Positions 36,141-40,634 of a DNA stretch of 40,634 nt are shown here, piece by piece; position 1 is the stretch's first letter, and each line of letters begins with the position of its first letter. The translations under genes and the position numbers were made by a program. This DNA comes from Kocuria sp. GTDB lineage: Bacteria > Actinomycetota > Actinomycetes > Actinomycetales > Micrococcaceae. The DNA lies in assembly GCA_031179495.1 (NCBI GenBank), contig JAPSHS010000008.1, positions 1-40,634 of the forward strand, read 5' to 3'. A model generated the notes under the pieces. That model did no database searches and was not told where the DNA came from. It saw only the letters and a list, made by a program, of their open reading frames with translations.

Positions 36141-36689
36141 TCACCACCGGTGGGCGACGTCGATCACCACCCGCGTCGTCTCGCCGGGGCCGGTGAGGAA
36201 GAAGGTCCGGAACGGCAGGCGCGCCCGCACGCCCAGTCCGAGCTTGGACTGTCCCTCGAAGCTGCCGGCCCAGGCGACCTGGCGGAAGGTGTCGTGGCCC
36301 GTGGTGTCCACCAGCTCCTGCGGGTCGGCCGGCCGGTAGGTGGCGTCGCCGTCGGAGTCGTAGGCCGGGGACTCCACGAGGATGCTCAGGTTCGCGTCCC
36401 CGCGCAGCGGGATCGGCAGTCCCGACCCGATGCCCGTGACCTCGTCCACGTAGCCCACGGAGTAGCTGCCCGTGAAGCCCTCGATGTCGACGACCAGCCG
36501 GTCGAAGCACTCGTGGCGTCCGGCCCGCACGTTCACGAGGTGGGTCTCGTGGACGGGACTGGAGACGGAGTGTTCGTCGGTGGACCCCCACGTGATGCCG
36601 CAGTACGGCTCGGTGGCGGCGGCCGGGACGACCGTCCCCGCCCCCGTGACCAGCGCGAGCGCCGCCGACCACGCGATCAGTTTCTTCAT
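36141..36689 (-). CDS. Secreted AMIN-like domain protein
   Basis: The 182-residue protein has a signal peptide (MKKLIAWSAALALVTGAGTV followed by VPAAATEP, cleavage probably after AAA). The mature part has YCGITWGSTDEHS and VRAGRHECFDRLVVDIEGFT. Its second half has FRQVAWAGSFEGQSKLGLGV and ARLPFRTFFLTGPGETTRVV, typical of the AMIN-like family of actinobacterial exported proteins. Two cysteines (YCG, ECF) could form a disulphide. No catalytic residues are known; related AMIN domains bind peptidoglycan or other envelope parts. It is preceded by a good promoter and followed by a hairpin. Confidence 0.88.
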   Translation of the reverse strand: MKKLIAWSAALALVTGAGTVVPAAATEPYCGITWGSTDEHSVSSPVHETHLVNVRAGRHECFDRLVVDIEGFTGSYSVGYVDEVTGIGSGLPIPLRGDANLSILVESPAYDSDGDATYRPADPQELVDTTGHDTFRQVAWAGSFEGQSKLGLGVRARLPFRTFFLTGPGETTRVVIDVAHRW

Positions 36690-36772
36690 GGTGTGCCTTC
36701 TCGTATCCCGCGTCTGCCCCCGGACGCCGGCTGGTGCCGCGATCTGTGGGACCGGGTCTGGCAGACACCCCC

Positions 36773-36801
36773 AGAATAGAATTCGCGAACGCCAACGTCA
36801 C
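36773..36801 (-). promoter_or_regulatory. Promoter of the AMIN-like gene
   Basis: On the minus strand GTGACG (36801-36796) and TATTCT (36778-36773) are 17 bases apart, matching the -35 and -10 consensus in four and four positions. It lies about 85 bases before ATG 36689, so the leader is long. This is the best-formed two-part promoter in the window. Confidence 0.55.
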
Positions 36802-36843
36802 TGGTCGGAATGCGATCGCGCCCGAACCGTTACCGCGGGGAGT

Positions 36844-37668
36844 TCAGGACCGGACCGGGCGGGTCTCCCAGAACGCCACGGCGGAGGCCGCGGCGACGTT
36901 GAGGGAGTCGACGCCGTGGGACATCGGGATCCGCACGGTGAGGTCCGCGTGGTGGACGGTCGCGGCGCTGAGCCCGTCCCCCTCCGTGCCGAGCACCAGG
37001 GCGAGCTTCTCGTCGCGGCGGGCGGAGAGCTCCTGGAGGGTGATCGAGTCGTCGCTCAGGGCCAGTGCCGCGGTGGTGAAGCCCGCGTCCTTGATCTGCT
37101 GCAGGTCCGCGGTCCAGTGCTCCAGCCGCGCCCACGGCACCTGGAAGACCGTGCCCATGGACACCCGGATGGCCCGCCGGTACAGCGGGTCGGCGCAGCG
37201 CGGGGTGACGAGCACGGCGTCCACGTCCAGCGCCGCGGCCGAGCGGAAGATCGCCCCGACATTGGTGTGGTCGACGATGTCCTCGAGGACCGCCACCCGG
37301 GACGACGACGCGAGCAGCCGCTCCAGGGACACCGGCTCGGGCCGCTGCATGGCCGCGATGGCACCGCGGTGCAGGTGGAAGCCGGTGATCTGCTCCAGCA
37401 CCTCGTCGGGGCCGACGTACAGGGGCACGTCCGGGTGGGCCGCGAGCACGTCCGCGAGGTCCTCCAGCCACTTCTGCGCCATGAAGAAGGAGCGGGGCCG
37501 GTGCCCGGCGGCGAGCGCTCGGCGCAGCACCTTGGAGGACTCGGCGATGTACATGCCCCGCTCCGGCTCGAGCTTGCGCCGCAGCCTGACGTCGGTCAGC
37601 CGGGCGTAGTCGGCCACCCGGGGGTCGTCGGCGCTCTCGAGGCGGACGAGGTGGGGGAAGTCGGTCAC
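36844..37668 (-). CDS. TrmH/SpoU-family RNA 2'-O-methyltransferase
   Basis: A 274-residue SPOUT enzyme with an N-terminal RNA-binding segment (RVADYARLTDVRLRRKLEPE, MYIAESSKVLRRALA) and the three SpoU motifs. These are VLEDIVDHTNVGAIFRSAAA, LVLGTEGDGLS and IPMSHGVDSLNVAAASAVAF, which form the knotted SAM site. It methylates ribose in tRNA or rRNA; the exact target cannot be deduced. ATG 37668 follows a GGAGGAGGAGGAA-like run on the complement with weak site spacing. It is downstream of the TSUP gene but separated by a hairpin. Confidence 0.92.
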   Translation of the reverse strand: MTDFPHLVRLESADDPRVADYARLTDVRLRRKLEPERGMYIAESSKVLRRALAAGHRPRSFFMAQKWLEDLADVLAAHPDVPLYVGPDEVLEQITGFHLHRGAIAAMQRPEPVSLERLLASSSRVAVLEDIVDHTNVGAIFRSAAALDVDAVLVTPRCADPLYRRAIRVSMGTVFQVPWARLEHWTADLQQIKDAGFTTAALALSDDSITLQELSARRDEKLALVLGTEGDGLSAATVHHADLTVRIPMSHGVDSLNVAAASAVAFWETRPVRS

Positions 37669-37724
37669 GGGTTCTCTCGGGGTCGGAGGAGGAGGAGGAA
37701 GGCCGCCACGATCGTAGCCGGTGC

Positions 37725-37740
37725 CGTCCCGCGAAGGCGC
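37725..37740 (-). terminator. Short hairpin after the TSUP gene
   Basis: CCCGCG (37725-37730) and CGCGGG (37735-37740) pair around a 4-base loop, 7 bases after the TSUP stop. It is short, with no T-tract. Confidence 0.4.
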
Positions 37741-37747
37741 GGGTGCC

Positions 37748-38614
37748 TCAGAGCAGCTCGGAGACCAGGCTGACGAGGGCCACCAGGCCGAGCGCGACGA
37801 TCACGGTGCGCAGCACCACCGGGCTCAGGCGCCGCCCGATCTTGGCCCCGGCCCAGGCCCCGGCGGTGGAGCTGACGGCGATGAACAGCACGACCCACCA
37901 GTCGATCCGGTCCAGGGCGAACAGGACGTAGGAGACGGCGGCCACGATGTTGACGAGCGCCACGAGCACCACCTTGACCGCGTTGGCGGCCTGCAGGGAG
38001 GCGAGCAGGAACACGCCGAGGATGCCGAGCAGCAGGATCCCCTGGGCGGCCACGAAGTAGCCGCCGTAGACCCCGGCCAGGAAGACGAGGGCGTACAGGG
38101 ACGCCGGCTGCGGGGCACGGTCGGGGTCCAGGGGCCGCGGGGCCTCCCCCCGGGCGGCGGCCGCGGCGTCCGCGGCGTCCGCCTGCTGCTGCTTCCGGCG
38201 GCGCACCACGGCCTGCAGCCGGGGCTGGAACACGACGAACAGCAGGGAGACGAGGACCAGCACCGGTGCCGCGTAGCCGAACACGGTCTCCGGCAGGCGC
38301 AGCAGCAGGGCGGCCCCGACGACCCCGCCCAGCACCGAGAACGGGACGAGCTTGAGCAGGGTCCGCTCGACGCCTCGGAGCTCGTGGCGGTAGTGCCAGG
38401 CGCCGGTGAGGTTGCCGGCGATCAGACCCATCGCGTTGGACATCGAGGCGGTCACGGGCGGCACGCCCATGGTCACCAGCACGGGGAAGGTCACGAGGGT
38501 GCCCGAGCCCACGATCGTGTTGATCAGTCCGGCCCACAGCCCGGCGAGCAGGATCAGTCCCACCTGCCAGGGCTCGAAGGGCACGGCGTCGACGAGCTCG
38601 GCGAGGTGCTCCAT
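37748..38614 (-). CDS. TSUP family (TauE/SafE) membrane transporter
   Basis: The 288-residue protein has seven to eight hydrophobic helices and the family start VGLILLAGLWAGLINTIVGS, then MGVPPVTASMSNAMGLIAGN, LVPFSVLGGVVGAALLLRLP and VFLAGVYGGYFVAAQGILLL. The family exports sulfite, sulfoacetate and other small anions; the substrate is unknown here. The central cytoplasmic loop is Gln/Ala-rich (RRRKQQQADAADAAAA). ATG 38614 lies 17 bases after the stop of the ABC ATPase gene, so they are likely cotranscribed, though the ATPase has no evident role for a TSUP carrier. Confidence 0.92.
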   Translation of the reverse strand: MEHLAELVDAVPFEPWQVGLILLAGLWAGLINTIVGSGTLVTFPVLVTMGVPPVTASMSNAMGLIAGNLTGAWHYRHELRGVERTLLKLVPFSVLGGVVGAALLLRLPETVFGYAAPVLVLVSLLFVVFQPRLQAVVRRRKQQQADAADAAAAARGEAPRPLDPDRAPQPASLYALVFLAGVYGGYFVAAQGILLLGILGVFLLASLQAANAVKVVLVALVNIVAAVSYVLFALDRIDWWVVLFIAVSSTAGAWAGAKIGRRLSPVVLRTVIVALGLVALVSLVSELL

Positions 38615-38631
38615 GTGCGCTGGGCCGCCGG

Positions 38632-39417
<786 letters not shown>

Positions 39418-39424
39418 ATCCGAC

Positions 39425-39430
39425 ACTGTA
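39425..39430 (-). promoter_or_regulatory. Candidate leaderless promoter (-10) of the ABC ATPase gene
   Basis: TACAGT on the minus strand fits TANNNT and ends 7 bases before ATG 39417; there is no ribosome-binding site. It pairs with the serB promoter in a divergent 90-base region. Confidence 0.5.
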
Positions 39431-39495
39431 GGCCACCGGGAGCCGCGGTCCCGCGCTCGCGGGCCGCACCGGCCGGGGGTGCCCGGGTGCCCGGA

Positions 39496-39501
39496 TACAC
39501 T
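39496..39501 (+). promoter_or_regulatory. Candidate leaderless promoter (-10) of serB
   Basis: TACACT ends 6 bases before ATG 39508 with no ribosome-binding site, the standard actinobacterial leaderless layout. Confidence 0.5.
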
Positions 39502-39507
39502 GGCGGC

Positions 39508-40437
39508 ATGACCACCGACCTCGCTGTGATCGCGTTCGCGCAGAACCCGGACCCGGAGGCCCGTGAGCGCATCCTCACCCTCGTGCGGGACGCCGGTGCC
39601 GAGATCGAGCGGTTCTCCACCGTGCGGGTCACCGGCCCCGGCTCCGCGGGCCCGGACGCACGGGTGCCCGGCTACAACGCCTTCACCGCCCGCGTGCACG
39701 GCTCCGAGGCGACCGCGCTGCTCGCCGCGCTGCGTCCCGACCCCCTGTCCCAGATGCTGCCGGGCGTGGACGTCAACGTCGTGCCGACCACCCTGCTCGA
39801 CCCCGGGCGCAAGAAGCTGCTGATCATGGACGTGGACTCCACGCTCATCCAGCAGGAGGTCGTCGAGATGCTCGCCGCCCACGCCGGACGGGAGGCGGAG
39901 GTCGCCGCCGTGACCGAGGCCGCCATGCGCGGGGAGCTGGACTTCGCCCAGTCCCTGCACGCCCGCGTCGAGACCCTCGCCGGCCTGCCCGCGAGCGTGC
40001 TCGACGAGGTCCGCGCCGCCGTGCGGCTCTCCCCCGGGGCGGATGTGCTGGTCAAGGCGTTCCTGCGGGAGGGCCACGCCGTGGCGGCCGTCTCCGGGGG
40101 GTTCCAGGGCGTGCTCACCCCGCTGGCCGAGCAGCTGGAGCTCACCCGGCACGCCGCCAACGTCCTGGAGGTCGCCGACGGCCGGCTGACCGGCCGGGTG
40201 CTCGGGGAGGTCGTCGACCGCGCGGTCAAGGAGCGCCACCTGCGCACCTGGGCCGCGGAGCTGGACGTCGCCCTCGAGGACGTCATCGCCGTGGGCGACG
40301 GCGCGAACGACATCGACATGCTCACCAGCGCCGGGCTCGGGGTCGCCTACAACGGCAAGCCCGCCCTGCGCTCCGCAGCCGACGCCCAGCTCAACCTGCC
40401 CAACCTGGACGCGGTCCGCTTCTTCGCGGACCTGTGA
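39508..40437 (+). CDS. serB: Phosphoserine phosphatase
   Basis: The 309-residue protein has an N-terminal ACT-like domain (about 1-95) and a HAD phosphatase domain: LLIMDVDSTLIQQEVVEMLA (Asp108, Asp110), the SGG motif in VAAVSGGFQGVL, a lysine in DRAVKERHLR and GDGANDIDML. This is the SerB set, which hydrolyses phosphoserine in the last step of serine synthesis. The start at 39508 is fixed by the leaderless box; the longer open frame upstream runs antisense to the ABC ATPase. A hairpin lies directly after the stop. Confidence 0.95.
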   Translation: MTTDLAVIAFAQNPDPEARERILTLVRDAGAEIERFSTVRVTGPGSAGPDARVPGYNAFTARVHGSEATALLAALRPDPLSQMLPGVDVNVVPTTLLDPGRKKLLIMDVDSTLIQQEVVEMLAAHAGREAEVAAVTEAAMRGELDFAQSLHARVETLAGLPASVLDEVRAAVRLSPGADVLVKAFLREGHAVAAVSGGFQGVLTPLAEQLELTRHAANVLEVADGRLTGRVLGEVVDRAVKERHLRTWAAELDVALEDVIAVGDGANDIDMLTSAGLGVAYNGKPALRSAADAQLNLPNLDAVRFFADL

Positions 40438-40457
40438 GCCGAGGACCCGTCCTCGGC
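40438..40457 (+). terminator. Hairpin terminator of serB
   Basis: GCCGAGGA (40438-40445) and TCCTCGGC (40450-40457) form a perfect 8-base stem with loop CCCG, starting at the first base after the serB stop. No T-tract. Confidence 0.6.
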
Positions 40458-40519
40458 GACTCCGCCCCCGGCGGCCCGTCCCGGACCGCCACGACCGCCC
40501 GGCCGGAGGAGGAGGGACC

Positions 40520-40634
40520 GTGACGACACGCCGCGCACGCCCCGGGTTCCTGGCCCGGATGCTGCTGCTGCACCTGGCCGTGGTCGCGCTCGTCGTGCTG
40601 CTCTGCGGCGGGGTCTACGGCTGGCTGACCTACG
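40520..40634 (+). CDS. Start of a membrane protein (3' end cut), possibly a sensor kinase
   Basis: GTG 40520 has a strong GGAGGAGG site and opens MTTRRARPGFLARMLLLHLA, continuing into one hydrophobic helix (VVALVVLLCGGVYGWLTY) before the window ends. A basic start followed by a single helix is common in sensor histidine kinases, but only 38 residues are present and no domain can be confirmed. Confidence 0.5.
   Translation, partial: MTTRRARPGFLARMLLLHLAVVALVVLLCGGVYGWLTY

Overview
The window is very GC-rich, with almost every third codon position G or C, GTG starts in addition to ATG, and tightly packed genes. The gene content points to a Gram-positive actinobacterium of the Micrococcales, most likely Micrococcaceae and Kocuria-like: an M1 aminopeptidase N, zinc-free L31 type B, an AMIN-like secreted protein, a CtaG/DUF2243 pair, a lipoate ligase with an N-terminal accessory domain, and leaderless promoters with a TANNNT box 6-7 bases before the start. 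The genus is an inference. No rRNA, tRNA, CRISPR array, insertion sequence or phage gene was seen.

Layout. 1-2481 (minus): alpha-E protein (cut by the window edge) and a circularly permuted ATP-grasp protein. 2702-4536 (plus): two overlapping paralogous family 2 glycosyltransferases. 4596-16298 (minus): the most striking region, a surface-glycan locus transcribed from 16298 downward. In order it encodes a polysaccharide pyruvyl transferase, an O-carbamoyltransferase, a GT2-GmhB fusion, a GT9 heptosyltransferase-like protein, a GT-B glycosyltransferase, a GT4-GmhA fusion, bifunctional HldE, a second GT9 protein and a UDP-xylose-synthase-like dehydratase/decarboxylase. Most of these genes overlap or nearly touch. 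16431-18160: two small unknown proteins facing a CtaG/DUF2243 membrane pair. 18278-20890: aminopeptidase N. 20956-25701: a short conserved protein, an unknown four-helix membrane protein, and a HIRAN protein translationally coupled to an ABC1/UbiB-type kinase. 25807-30548: a multi-spanning M28 peptidase, an aldehyde dehydrogenase and a divergent SDR oxidoreductase. 30733-34073: an unknown protein, an SRPBCC protein, a probable frameshifted gene remnant and a GT4 glycosyltransferase. 34434-40634: lipoate ligase, L31 type B with a leader hairpin, an AMIN-like secreted protein, a TrmH-family methyltransferase, a TSUP permease, an ABC ATPase, SerB, and the start of a membrane protein.

How the genes fit together. 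The locus at 5679-16298 holds every activity needed to turn sedoheptulose 7-phosphate into ADP-D-glycero-beta-D-manno-heptose: GmhA isomerase, HldE kinase, GmhB phosphatase and HldE adenylyltransferase. It also holds two GT9 proteins of the heptosyltransferase family and enzymes that could add pyruvate ketals and carbamoyl groups. Two of the heptose enzymes are fused to the C-termini of glycosyltransferases from different families. In a Gram-positive background, with no lipid A or core genes nearby, this suggests a heptose-containing, carbamoylated and/or pyruvylated cell-wall glycan or secreted glycoconjugate. The enzymes are recognised from motifs; the final product is inferred.
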